From Clostridiales bacterium (GTDB lineage Bacteria > Bacillota > Clostridia > Christensenellales > Aristaeellaceae), in assembly GCA_016930575.1 (NCBI GenBank), contig JAFGGL010000036.1:33516-97515 (forward strand): a DNA stretch of 64,000 nucleotides, given 5' to 3'. Made by a program: the position numbers and the translations under genes. Each line of letters opens with the position of its first letter. Positions within the stretch are counted from its first letter, which is position 1. Shown piece by piece: positions 23,997-32,638 of the stretch. The notes below the pieces were generated by a model. It worked only from the letters and a program-made list of their open reading frames with translations, ran no database searches and had not been told where the DNA came from.

Positions 23997-26258
23997 GTGC
24001 CATTTGCCATTCATCCCTGGAAACTGATACAAACGGGATTGGATCTTGAAGCGATCCGCTTGTCGGAAAGCCTGATGTCCGCGGGCAACGGCTATATGGG
24101 CATGCGCGGGAATTTTGAGGAGGATTTTTCAGGCGATACCCATATCGGCACCTACATCGGCGGGGTATGGTTCCCCGACAAAACGCGCGTTGGCTGGTGG
24201 AAAAACGGATATCCCGAGTATTTCGGAAAGACGATCAACGCGGTGCGGATGAACGGCGTCCGTGTGCGCGTCGACGGCGAGACCGTCGATCTGGCCACGC
24301 TGCCCTGCGAGGATTACTTGGGCGAGCTGGATATGCAATCGGGCGTCATCAGCCGCAGCTTCACCGTGCAGACGCAGAAGGGGAAATCGCGGATCGCCGT
24401 CCGCCGCTTCCTCTCCGCCGCGCAGAAGGAACTGATGGCCGTATCCTATGCCGTCACGCCGGATCATGAGGCGGAGGTCGAGTGTATACCCTATCTGGAC
24501 GGGCGCGTGAAAAACCTGGACAGCAACTATGATGAGACCTTCTGGGAGATGCTCCAGGAAGAAGAGACCGAAAACGCCCTCGGACTGTTGGCGAAGACCA
24601 GGCAGAACACGTTCGGCACACCGCGTTTCGCCGTCGCCGCGGCGATGAGCGTGTGGGCGGACGAACTGGAATTGAAGGACAAAACGCTCAACGAAGGCTA
24701 TGTGGAAGCGTGCTATTCCGGAACCGTTCCCGCCAACCAAACGGCAAAGATCGAAAAATATGTTCTTTGTTTTACGGACCGCGACCAAAACGAGAAGTTG
24801 CTGATGACGCTTGCGCTGAAAGCCGCCGCCAGGGCGCGCGAGACGGGCTTTGAAAGCCTTTGTGAAACGCATTGCGGCGTATGGAGGGCGCGCTGGGCCG
24901 CCTGCGACGTGGAGATCCTGGGCGACGAAAAAGCGCAGCAGGGCATACGCTACAACCTTTATCAGCTGCTGAGCACCTATTCGGGCGACGATGCGCGTCT
25001 GAATATCGGCCCAAAGGGCTTCTCCGGCGAGAAGTACGGCGGCGGCGCCTATTGGGATACCGAGGGCTTTTGCTTTTCGATGTACATGGCGGTGGCCGGG
25101 GAGCATGTGGCCAGGCAATTGCTGCTTTACCGCCATATGCAGCTGGACGGCGCGTACCACAACGCGCGCATGCAGGGGCTTCCCGGCGCGCTGTTCCCCA
25201 TGGTCACCTTCACGGGCGTGGAATGCCACAACGAATGGGAGATCACTTTTGAGGAGATCCACCGTAACGCAGCGATTGCGCATGCGATTTTTGACTATTC
25301 AACATACACGGGGGATGAAGGATACGCGCTCAGCGAGGGGCTGGATGTGCTGTGCGGCATTGCGCGTTTCTACGCCGGCCGCGTTCACTTCAACAAGCGG
25401 CTGCAAAAGTATATGATCCACGGCGTGACCGGCCCAAATGAATACGAAAACAACGTCAACAACAACTGGTACACCAACCGCATGGCTGCCTGGAGTATCG
25501 CGTATTTCTGCGAGACGTATGAAAAAGCGTCCGAAGAGCGCAGGGATTCGCTTGGGATCGCTTCCGGCGAGATAAACCGTATGCGCGAAATATCCGAAAC
25601 CATGTACTACCCCGAGGATACGAAGAAGGGCGTTTTCATCCAGCACGATACCTTTTTGGACAAGGATCTCATGCCCGCGTCCGCGCTCACTGCGGAGGAC
25701 AGGCCCATCAACAAACGCTGGTCTTGGGACCGTATCCTGCGCTCGTGTTTTCTGAAGCAGGCCGACGTGCTGCAAGGATTGTATTTTTTGAATCACCTGT
25801 ATGATCTGGATACAAAGAAGCGCAATTTTGATTTTTACGAGCCGATGACCGTGCACGAATCAAGCCTCTCGCCCTGCGTGCACGCCATCCTGGCTGCGGA
25901 ACTCAAGTACCATGAAAAAGCCGTGGAGATGTTCGAGCGCACGGCAAGGCTGGATTTGGACAACATCAATCGCGACACGGACGACGGTCTGCACGTCACC
26001 AGCATGGCGGGCAGCTGGCTTTCGATCGTACACGGCTTTGCGGGCATGCGCACCGTGAACGGCCTGAGTTTCCGCCCCTTCCTACCCGGGAAGTGGAAAG
26101 GGTATGCCTTCCAATTGCTGTACCGCGGCAGGCGGCTGCGCGCGGAGATCGGACAAAAAAGCGTGAAACTCGTCCTTCTGGAGGGCGAAGCGCTCACGCT
26201 GCGATTGTATGATACATCCTATAAACTGAAAACCACGGTATCCGCCGCGCTGCAATGA
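23997..26258 (+). CDS. Glycoside hydrolase family 65 phosphorylase, probably maltose phosphorylase
   Basis: 753 residues, typical of GH65. The N-terminal beta-sandwich holds WFPDKTRVGWWKNGYP, near-identical in wording to maltose phosphorylases. The catalytic (alpha/alpha)6 barrel has TGPNEYENNVNNNWYT, whose Glu is the general acid, and KRWSWDRILRSCFLKQADV, which forms the phosphate site. It splits maltose with phosphate into glucose and beta-glucose-1-phosphate in the cytoplasm. Kojibiose or nigerose phosphorylase activity cannot be excluded. GTG 23997 follows TAGGAGGG. No beta-phosphoglucomutase gene is adjacent. It lies 18 bp after the sortase gene and directly abuts a convergent glycosyltransferase gene. 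Confidence 0.9.
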   Translation: MPFAIHPWKLIQTGLDLEAIRLSESLMSAGNGYMGMRGNFEEDFSGDTHIGTYIGGVWFPDKTRVGWWKNGYPEYFGKTINAVRMNGVRVRVDGETVDLATLPCEDYLGELDMQSGVISRSFTVQTQKGKSRIAVRRFLSAAQKELMAVSYAVTPDHEAEVECIPYLDGRVKNLDSNYDETFWEMLQEEETENALGLLAKTRQNTFGTPRFAVAAAMSVWADELELKDKTLNEGYVEACYSGTVPANQTAKIEKYVLCFTDRDQNEKLLMTLALKAAARARETGFESLCETHCGVWRARWAACDVEILGDEKAQQGIRYNLYQLLSTYSGDDARLNIGPKGFSGEKYGGGAYWDTEGFCFSMYMAVAGEHVARQLLLYRHMQLDGAYHNARMQGLPGALFPMVTFTGVECHNEWEITFEEIHRNAAIAHAIFDYSTYTGDEGYALSEGLDVLCGIARFYAGRVHFNKRLQKYMIHGVTGPNEYENNVNNNWYTNRMAAWSIAYFCETYEKASEERRDSLGIASGEINRMREISETMYYPEDTKKGVFIQHDTFLDKDLMPASALTAEDRPINKRWSWDRILRSCFLKQADVLQGLYFLNHLYDLDTKKRNFDFYEPMTVHESSLSPCVHAILAAELKYHEKAVEMFERTARLDLDNINRDTDDGLHVTSMAGSWLSIVHGFAGMRTVNGLSFRPFLPGKWKGYAFQLLYRGRRLRAEIGQKSVKLVLLEGEALTLRLYDTSYKLKTTVSAALQ

Positions 26259-27464
26259 TCACAGCGAGCGCAGCAGATCCAGCGCCTTCTTTCCCTGGGT
26301 GATATTGTTCTTTTCTTTCAATACGAATTCACTTGCGCGTCGGCCGATGCCGTCGCGTTCATGCTGCGGCAACGCCATCAGACCGCGCACGGCGTCCCGT
26401 ATTCCCTGCGCGTCCTGCGGTTTGATGTAGTTCAAATATTCGTCGTACTCCAAAGGGATGCCGTCCAGCCTGCAGCATAGCACGGGTTTCCCCGCGCGCA
26501 TGTACTCCATGGTCTTTGACGGGAAGGAATACCGCGTATAGATGCCCCCGTTGGTGCGCGGATTGATGAGGATGGCCGCTTTCCCCTGCAGGTACACCGC
26601 CTGCGCCTGGCGCACGAAGCCGAAATAACGGATATTGTCCAGCTTCGCCTGCGCTTCCCGAATCGCGTCCTCCATATCCCCTTTCCCGCACAGCCAAAGC
26701 TGATATTCGCTCATCCCGCTGAACGCGTTCAGCAGGATATCGATGCCCAGTTCGCGGTTGAGCGTGCCGGTATAGAGCACGGCCGGGCGCGCGTCGTCCG
26801 GCATGTCGATCGGCTCCGGTTCCGCGTTTATCGCCGCCGTCATTCCTTCGATCACGCAGAGTTTCTGATGCAAGGCAAACAGCGGCACCGCCATCTGTTT
26901 TGTCAGCATGATCAATCCGTTCATCTCCGCGACCAGCCAAATACTCTTCCTGCCCCGCATATATTCGATTTTCTTCATTATGCCCTGGCGTCCGGAAGCC
27001 ACGCCCAAGTCGCCCGGAAGATCGGTGACGATCATGCAGGCTTTCAAATCCGGTATCCTTCGCTTCACAACCGCGGCTGCGCGCATATACGGCAGGTACA
27101 GTGAATAGATGACCACCGTGCGGTTGAGCGGCGATTGCATTGCCCAGGCCTCGATTTCCCTCTCGGCGGCGCGCTTGCGCCGCTTTTGCTTGAAATACGG
27201 CAGGTTGAGGCTGCCGATCTCCCGGAAGCCGACGCCGACAGCCTTGCCGCGCAGGCGGAGTTTGCGGTACTGCCGTGGATAGACGCCCACAGGCAGCGAA
27301 TTGAGAACGGAGAGCATCTCCCCTTCTTCCAGGTTCTTTCGTATGCCTTCGATCATCGCCCATTGAAAGCCGTTGGCCTGGTTCTGCAGTCCCGTGCGTG
27401 ATAGCGCGGATGTCTCCCGCGCATCATCCGGATGATAAAGCAGCGACAAAAACAGGATGTTCAT
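26259..27464 (-). CDS. GT4-type glycosyltransferase
   Basis: A 401-residue GT-B fold enzyme without membrane spans. The C-terminal domain carries ARPAVLYTGTLNRELG, LWLCGKGDME and the typical late region MEYMRAGKPVLC, where the sugar-nucleotide is bound. It probably extends a cell-surface polysaccharide or glycolipid. It is the last of three consecutive glycosyltransferases in a four-gene minus-strand operon and overlaps the gene before it by 4 bp (ATGA). Donor and acceptor are unknown. Its stop abuts that of the GH65 gene. Confidence 0.85.
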   Translation of the reverse strand: MNILFLSLLYHPDDARETSALSRTGLQNQANGFQWAMIEGIRKNLEEGEMLSVLNSLPVGVYPRQYRKLRLRGKAVGVGFREIGSLNLPYFKQKRRKRAAEREIEAWAMQSPLNRTVVIYSLYLPYMRAAAVVKRRIPDLKACMIVTDLPGDLGVASGRQGIMKKIEYMRGRKSIWLVAEMNGLIMLTKQMAVPLFALHQKLCVIEGMTAAINAEPEPIDMPDDARPAVLYTGTLNRELGIDILLNAFSGMSEYQLWLCGKGDMEDAIREAQAKLDNIRYFGFVRQAQAVYLQGKAAILINPRTNGGIYTRYSFPSKTMEYMRAGKPVLCCRLDGIPLEYDEYLNYIKPQDAQGIRDAVRGLMALPQHERDGIGRRASEFVLKEKNNITQGKKALDLLRSL

Positions 27465-28669
27465 GATAAAACCTCCCGGTACAGTTCGTAGTAGGCGCGC
27501 GCCATGTTTTGCTTACTAAAGCGCATTGCCCGCTGAAGGCAGGCGTCCGCATAGTTCGCGTCCGATTCGCAGATTTGCTTCACGGCGACCGCCAGCTCCT
27601 GTATATCGCCCTTCGCTACCACCGTGCCGCAGCTTTCATCGACGGCTTCGCGGCACCCGCCCGTATCGTATACGACGATCGGCGTTCCGCAGGCAAGCGC
27701 TTCCAGGTTTACAAGCGGCATGGTATCGTCCAGCGTCGGGTTGACAAAACAGTCGGCCGCCGTATACCACGCGGCAAGTTCTTGCTGCGAAGCCGTACGT
27801 TCCAAACCAAGTACATTCTTTGGAAGGGCGCTGAGCTGTTCACGTGTAAGCCCGATGATCACGATGCGGTATGGTTCATTCAGCAGCTCTGAAAGTCCAA
27901 TCAGCGAATCCAGCCCTTTACGCCTGTCCCAATCGGACGCGACGGACAGCAGCACGCGCTTTCTTTCCAATCCGTAGTGTTTGCGTAGATGGGATGCGAC
28001 AGGTTGAAATCGTTCCGTATCCACGCCGTTATAGATCACACGCGTTTGCGCGTTATGCAAATAGGATTCCCTGACGATATCCGCAAGCCATCGGCACGGC
28101 GTGACGATCGTCAGATTCGGAAGGCTTGAAAACAGCCGTTTTTTCAAGCGGTAGTTTCTCCTGCTGCCGTCAAAGCCGACGCATTCGGGATAGCTGTGTT
28201 TCTCCGGACACCGTATGCACTGCGTTTTCCACCGCTCACACCCCGCATAATTAAAATACGCACAGTGCCCCGTCATCGGCCAGCAATCGTGCAGCGTCCA
28301 GACAACGGGAATACCGGCCTGTTCCAGGTAGCGGAACCAGCGTTTCAGATTGATATAGCAGCCGTGCAGATTGTGAAGGTGAACGACATCCACTTGGTTT
28401 TCCCTGCAGAATTTGATTAGTTGGCCGGTGGCGATTAGGCTGCCGTATCCTTCCGCATCCAGCAGTTTGCGGATCGCGCCGTGGAATTTCCGCCCCGCCG
28501 GGCTGCCGAACCTAAGGGCGTCCACGCCGTTCTCCCGGGAACTCTCCCCGATGCCGAAGGCGGCCAGCGCGCGGGTATCCGGCTGCGCGGCGGTGTACGC
28601 GGCGATCTCCGCGACGATCCGCCCCGTGCTTCCATTGGGATAAACGGTATTTACCTGCAGCACGTTCAC
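27461..28669 (-). CDS. GT4-type glycosyltransferase (WcaC-like)
   Basis: 402 residues of GT-B fold. The N-terminal domain starts NVLQVNTVYPNGSTG, then VVHLHNLHGCYIN and a Cys-rich loop after WTLHDCWPMTGHC (HC...GC...C..C) characteristic of colanic-acid-type GT4 enzymes. The C-terminal domain has VIYNGVD and LVNLEALACGTPIVVYDTGG, the donor site. It overlaps both neighbours by 4 bp, so the three transferases are translationally coupled. Substrates are unknown. Confidence 0.87.
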   Translation of the reverse strand: MNVLQVNTVYPNGSTGRIVAEIAAYTAAQPDTRALAAFGIGESSRENGVDALRFGSPAGRKFHGAIRKLLDAEGYGSLIATGQLIKFCRENQVDVVHLHNLHGCYINLKRWFRYLEQAGIPVVWTLHDCWPMTGHCAYFNYAGCERWKTQCIRCPEKHSYPECVGFDGSRRNYRLKKRLFSSLPNLTIVTPCRWLADIVRESYLHNAQTRVIYNGVDTERFQPVASHLRKHYGLERKRVLLSVASDWDRRKGLDSLIGLSELLNEPYRIVIIGLTREQLSALPKNVLGLERTASQQELAAWYTAADCFVNPTLDDTMPLVNLEALACGTPIVVYDTGGCREAVDESCGTVVAKGDIQELAVAVKQICESDANYADACLQRAMRFSKQNMARAYYELYREVLS

Positions 28670-29862
28670 GGCTGTTCTCCGGCCAATTCTTTAAGCATTC
28701 GTTCGAGCGTGTCCATCAGGCCCTGCTTTGCGAAATGCGTTTCATAGTACCGCCTGGCATTTTTACCCATACCGCCGCGCCGCTCGTCTGCCGTGAACTT
28801 CATCACGATTTCAGCAAAGGCCTTGGGATCGTCGCTCGGCGCGCAAAGCCCGCACTGCGCCTCTCTGATAATATCCTCCGCCTCGCCGCTGATCGAGCCG
28901 AGGATGGGTTTCCCGGCGGCCATATAGCTTTGCACCTTACCGGGTAGGGTGAAGCTTACGTACTCCTCGCCGCGCATGCTTACAAGCAATGCGTCTGCCA
29001 TTGCGAAGAATTTCGGCATTTCCTCCACCGGCCTGCGCCCGTAGAAGACCACCTGTTCATCCAGCTTGAGTTCTTTCGCCAAAGTCCTGCAGCTTTCGTA
29101 GTTCGCGCCGTTGCCCAGGATATGCCAGCGTATGGGCTGTTTTTTCAGGATGGCCGCGGCCTGCACCAGCGTTTCCACGCCCTGCACGCGCCCGATATTG
29201 CCCGCAAACACAAGCTCCGTGACCTCCGACGGCGTATGCGCGGGCAGCGCGCCGAACACGTCGTCGGCAAACTGCGGCAGGTAGTTTTCCTTGGAAACGT
29301 CGATATGATGTACGTCTTTCAGGTACGTCCGGAAACGCCTGGACGAGTATACGAGCCTGTCCGCACGCTGGTAGATATTCCGGCTGACCCGTTTCATCCA
29401 CGTATAGAACCATTGCCCCTCCCGCACGTTCATCGCGGCAAGGCACGCGGGCCAGATATCCATCACGTGCAGCATCACCTTCGTTTTGAAAAACGCTCGG
29501 TACACCATCGCGGGCACGGCCATCAGCACAGGCGATGTGTTGTATGCGTAAACCACATCGAAGTCATGCCGTAAAAATAGCGCTTTCAGCGAACCGGAAA
29601 GCATGTAGCTCGCGTAGTTGAGCGCCAGGCCGGCCTTTGTGTTCCTGCGGCCGATCTCAAAACAGCGGCGCACGTCCACGCCGTTTATCGTTTCCCTGCG
29701 CTTCCTGAAAAAGCGGTATTCCCTGGGTATCTTCCCGGTCGGATAATCCGGCAGGCCGACGACGGCCGTCACCGAATGCCCGCGCTTGACAAGATCCTCG
29801 CAGATCTCGTGGATGCGGAACGGTTCCGGTTTATAATGCTGATAAACGACGAGAATCTTCAT
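28666..29862 (-). CDS. GT4-type glycosyltransferase (WbuB-like)
   Basis: 398 residues resembling WbuB-type enzymes. It starts ILVVYQHYKPEPFRIHEI, has GLPDYPTGKIP and the long N-terminal basic stretch RFFRKRRETINGVDV, and a C-terminal donor domain with LVFAGNIGRVQGVETL and LPGKVQSYMAAGKPILG. WbuB-like enzymes move N-acetyl-amino sugars to lipid-linked glycans. The sugar here is not predictable. It lies directly downstream of the amidohydrolase gene with a 4-bp overlap. Confidence 0.87.
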   Translation of the reverse strand: MKILVVYQHYKPEPFRIHEICEDLVKRGHSVTAVVGLPDYPTGKIPREYRFFRKRRETINGVDVRRCFEIGRRNTKAGLALNYASYMLSGSLKALFLRHDFDVVYAYNTSPVLMAVPAMVYRAFFKTKVMLHVMDIWPACLAAMNVREGQWFYTWMKRVSRNIYQRADRLVYSSRRFRTYLKDVHHIDVSKENYLPQFADDVFGALPAHTPSEVTELVFAGNIGRVQGVETLVQAAAILKKQPIRWHILGNGANYESCRTLAKELKLDEQVVFYGRRPVEEMPKFFAMADALLVSMRGEEYVSFTLPGKVQSYMAAGKPILGSISGEAEDIIREAQCGLCAPSDDPKAFAEIVMKFTADERRGGMGKNARRYYETHFAKQGLMDTLERMLKELAGEQP

Positions 29863-31175
29863 GCGTTCATCGCGCGGAAGCGCTTGTACATGCCGGCCGC
29901 GCCTTCCTCAGCGTCGCGCAGCACGGTTTGAGCATCGATGGTCGTGTACTCCCCGTCGCGGAAAAGCACCTTGCCGTCTACCATCGTTAGTGTTACGTCG
30001 CTGCCCTGCAGGGCGTAGATAAGGTTCGATTCAGGATGGACATGGGGTGTCATATGCGGCGTACGGATGTTCAGCAAGATCAGATCGGCGATATAGCCTT
30101 CTTTCAGCAATCCCAGATTTTCATGTCCCATGGCTTTCGCGCCGACGCTCGTGGCCGCCGCCAGTACCTGCGCGGGGGGTATCACCGTCGGGTCCAGCGT
30201 CGTGCCTTTCTGCAGCAGCGGCATCAGCTTGATTTCCTCCCAGAGATTCAGGTTGTCGTTGCTGGCGACGCTGTCGGTCCCCAGGGCCACGCTGCAGCCG
30301 CGTCCGAGCATCTTCGCAATCGGCGCGACGCCGCTGGCGAGCTTCAGGTTGCTTACGGGATTGTGCACGACCGTTATCCCATATTTCGCGGCGAGATCGA
30401 TATCCTCGTCGCTGAACCATACGCAATGTGCCGCGATGACCTTCGCGTCCAGCGCGCCGCAGGATTGAAGGTACTTCAGCGGCGTCATCCTTCTGCGCCG
30501 TATGCAGCCTTCATGCTCTGCTTTCGTCTCGCTGACGTGGGTATGGAATGGGATATCCATATCAATGGCCGCGCGCGCTGCCGCCTTCATCAACGCCGGG
30601 GTCGACGTGTATTCGGCGTGCGGCGCGATGGACACACGGATGCGGTCGTTGCATGTGCGGTTCCAGTTCTTCGCCAGTTCCACGCCCTCTTCCAGGTCCT
30701 TGCAGCTGCCGTCGGTATCCACAACCCCGTGGCCGATCAGCGCGCGCATACCGTTATCGCGCACCGCTTTCACGATGCTGTCGGTGTACATGTACATATC
30801 GCAGAAGGAGGTGGTGCCGAACCTAAGCATCTCCATACACCCAAGGTCCGTAGCGGTACGGATCAGTCCGCGGTTCCACTGCGCTTCCAGCTTGAAGATC
30901 ACCTGGTTGAGCCAGTCGGAAAGCATCAGATCCGCGCCTGCTGAGCGCAGGAAAGTCATCGGCGTGTGCGTGTGCAGGTTCACAAGCCCCGGCATGCAGA
31001 TGCAGCCGGACGCGTCGATCTGCTGCTCCGCTTCAAACGGCGGCGCATTTTCGGCGGTTCCGGCGTAGGCGATCAGGTTGCCGTCAACCTGCACCTCCGC
31101 GTTTTGAACAAACGGGATATTCGGCTCGTTCTCCACACCGGGAACCAACGCGCAGCCAAAAATTCGGGTACGCAA
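29859..31175 (-). CDS. Amidohydrolase, MtaD-like (5-methylthioadenosine/S-adenosylhomocysteine deaminase family)
   Basis: A 438-residue metal-dependent deaminase: HTH near residues 67-69 (LHTHTPM), FHTHVSE, AHCVWF and the metal Asp in LGTDSVASND. This set is typical of the MtaD/TrzN branch, which deaminates S-adenosylhomocysteine, methylthioadenosine or adenosine. It would act in nucleoside or methyl-cycle salvage in the cytoplasm. It is oddly the first gene of an operon otherwise made of glycosyltransferases. It has a near-consensus promoter. Confidence 0.87.
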   Translation of the reverse strand: MRTRIFGCALVPGVENEPNIPFVQNAEVQVDGNLIAYAGTAENAPPFEAEQQIDASGCICMPGLVNLHTHTPMTFLRSAGADLMLSDWLNQVIFKLEAQWNRGLIRTATDLGCMEMLRFGTTSFCDMYMYTDSIVKAVRDNGMRALIGHGVVDTDGSCKDLEEGVELAKNWNRTCNDRIRVSIAPHAEYTSTPALMKAAARAAIDMDIPFHTHVSETKAEHEGCIRRRRMTPLKYLQSCGALDAKVIAAHCVWFSDEDIDLAAKYGITVVHNPVSNLKLASGVAPIAKMLGRGCSVALGTDSVASNDNLNLWEEIKLMPLLQKGTTLDPTVIPPAQVLAAATSVGAKAMGHENLGLLKEGYIADLILLNIRTPHMTPHVHPESNLIYALQGSDVTLTMVDGKVLFRDGEYTTIDAQTVLRDAEEGAAGMYKRFRAMNA

Positions 31176-31207
31176 ATCCTTTGCCCTCCCATTTCCTGTA
31201 TGCTGAG

Positions 31208-31236
31208 ATTATACCATTGATCCCTAGGCTCTGCAA
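31208..31236 (-). promoter_or_regulatory. Promoter of the amidohydrolase-glycosyltransferase operon
   Basis: On the minus strand: TTGCAG, 17 bp, TATAAT, 32 bp before the ATG. It diverges from the promoter at 31251-31279. Confidence 0.78.
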
Positions 31237-31250
31237 CGATACAGCGCGGG

Positions 31251-31279
31251 TTGATGTACGCCCGGTTTTCTGATACGAT
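31251..31279 (+). promoter_or_regulatory. Promoter of the DUF6062-type gene
   Basis: TTGATG (31251-31256), 17 bp, TACGAT (31274-31279), 30 bp before ATG 31310. Confidence 0.65.
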
Positions 31280-31309
31280 ACTGTCGACTACAGCATACGG
31301 AGGCGGACG

Positions 31310-32038
31310 ATGCAATACCAGATCGATACCATCCCGGTATGGGAAGCGCTTGAATACCAGGGGTCGTGTTTACTATGCACCCTGCACGCGAAAACCGAAG
31401 CGGGCGAGATCGAGCGCGCGCTCGGTTCCAGCGTGATGGAGCCCGGCATCCGCGTGCGTACCAACGTGCTGGGTATCTGCGCCGCGCACCAGCGGATGAT
31501 GTTTCAAAACGGGAACCGGCTCGGACACGCGCTGCTGATGGATACGCATGCGGAAGAAGTGCTTAAGAAGCTGGAAAAACTGAAAGCGCGTTCATGGCAC
31601 GGCCGCGACGCGGACGGGAAACAGCTTGCCGGTAAGCTGCGCGCGCTATCGTCGCGATGTATCGTCTGCGAGACCATCAACACGCACATGAAGCGGTATG
31701 TCCATACCCTGCTGTACCTGTGGAAGACCGATCCGAAGTTCAAAAAACAATTCTGCGGTTCCAACGGCGTATGCATCCCCCACGCCGCCGATTTGATCGA
31801 AGCCTCGCAAAAGCACCTGAATGCGCGGCAGCGCGTTGAGTTTACGGAACTGTGCCTGGACCTTCTGTACAACCACCTTGCGGAAGATGAAAAAGATCTG
31901 AATTGGTTCACGCAGAAGTTTGATTATAAAAACAAAAGCAAGTCATGGGAAAACAGTAAAAACGCAATCGAACGCACGGTGAATCGACTGCGCGGCTATT
32001 GCCTCGGGAACGTCCCCTACGAAAAACCGAAGAAATGA
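31310..32038 (+). CDS. DUF6062-type protein with duplicated CxxC/CxxH metal-site pattern
   Basis: 242 residues, soluble, function unknown. I believe it matches the clostridial DUF6062 family (start YQIDTIPVWEA, then GSSVMEPGIRV). The sequence shows a repeat: Cys20-x2-Cys23 followed 34 residues later by Cys57-x2-His60, and Cys117-x2-Cys120 followed 35 residues later by Cys155-x2-His158. Each half could hold a zinc ion or an iron-sulfur cluster. The C-terminus is Lys-rich. ATG 31310 follows GGAGGCGGACG and has its own promoter. Its stop abuts that of the convergent dCMP deaminase gene. Confidence 0.75.
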   Translation: MQYQIDTIPVWEALEYQGSCLLCTLHAKTEAGEIERALGSSVMEPGIRVRTNVLGICAAHQRMMFQNGNRLGHALLMDTHAEEVLKKLEKLKARSWHGRDADGKQLAGKLRALSSRCIVCETINTHMKRYVHTLLYLWKTDPKFKKQFCGSNGVCIPHAADLIEASQKHLNARQRVEFTELCLDLLYNHLAEDEKDLNWFTQKFDYKNKSKSWENSKNAIERTVNRLRGYCLGNVPYEKPKK

Positions 32039-32491
32039 TTATTCCTCTTTATACTGTTCCATTTTCACATTCGCTTCGTTGAAAAGCTCCAGCGTGAACG
32101 GATCGGGATAGCTGTGCTCGTAGATCACATGCCTGATGCCGACGTTCACGATCATCTTGGCGCACACCGAGCAGGGCTGGTGCGTGCAGTACAGCGTCGC
32201 CCCGTCCACCGAGATGCCCAGCTTCGCCGCCTGGATGATGGCGTTTTGCTCCGCGTGGATGGCATAGCAGGTCTCCGCGTGTGTGCCTGAAGGGATGTTC
32301 ATCTTGTCGCGCAGGCATTCGCCGCGCTCCCGGCAGGTTCTGATGCCCGCGGGCGCGCCGTTGTATCCGGTGGTCATGATGCGCTTGTCTTTCACGATCA
32401 CGGCCCCGATGGACCTGCCCTGCCGGTAGCAGCTGGACCAGCCCGCGATCAGCCGCGCCATTTCCATAAACCTGCGATCCCATTTATTCAT
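32039..32491 (-). CDS. dCMP deaminase / ComEB-type cytidine deaminase
   Basis: The 150-residue enzyme has the zinc-deaminase signature HAEQNAI (His plus catalytic Glu) and PCSVCAK (two Cys), and additional Cys/His residues in GIRTCRERGECLR, typical of ComEB/dCMP deaminases. It converts dCMP to dUMP for dTTP synthesis. The track start (32686) is too early. ATG 32491 follows GAGGTG and gives MNKWDRRFMEMA, the family N-terminus. It has its own promoter. Confidence 0.92.
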   Translation of the reverse strand: MNKWDRRFMEMARLIAGWSSCYRQGRSIGAVIVKDKRIMTTGYNGAPAGIRTCRERGECLRDKMNIPSGTHAETCYAIHAEQNAIIQAAKLGISVDGATLYCTHQPCSVCAKMIVNVGIRHVIYEHSYPDPFTLELFNEANVKMEQYKEE

Positions 32492-32513
32492 ACGTTCACC
32501 TCGTTTGTTTTGC

Positions 32514-32542
32514 ATTATAGCATGACAACGCCCGTTTTGAAA
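32514..32542 (-). promoter_or_regulatory. Promoter of the dCMP deaminase gene
   Basis: On the minus strand: TTTCAA, 17 bp, TATAAT, 22 bp before the start codon. Confidence 0.65.
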
Positions 32543-32576
32543 ACCGTCCGGCGCGCTGCGGCGCGAATGTTCGCAT

Positions 32577-32604
32577 TTGCGAAACGGCAAAAGCATGGTA
32601 TAAT
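32577..32604 (+). promoter_or_regulatory. Promoter of the CbxX/SpoVK-like ATPase gene
   Basis: TTGCGA (32577-32582), 16 bp, TATAAT (32599-32604), 34 bp before ATG 32639. Confidence 0.7.
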
Positions 32605-32638
32605 TTGTGAATAGAAACGGAGCTAAAGGAGTGCCCGC

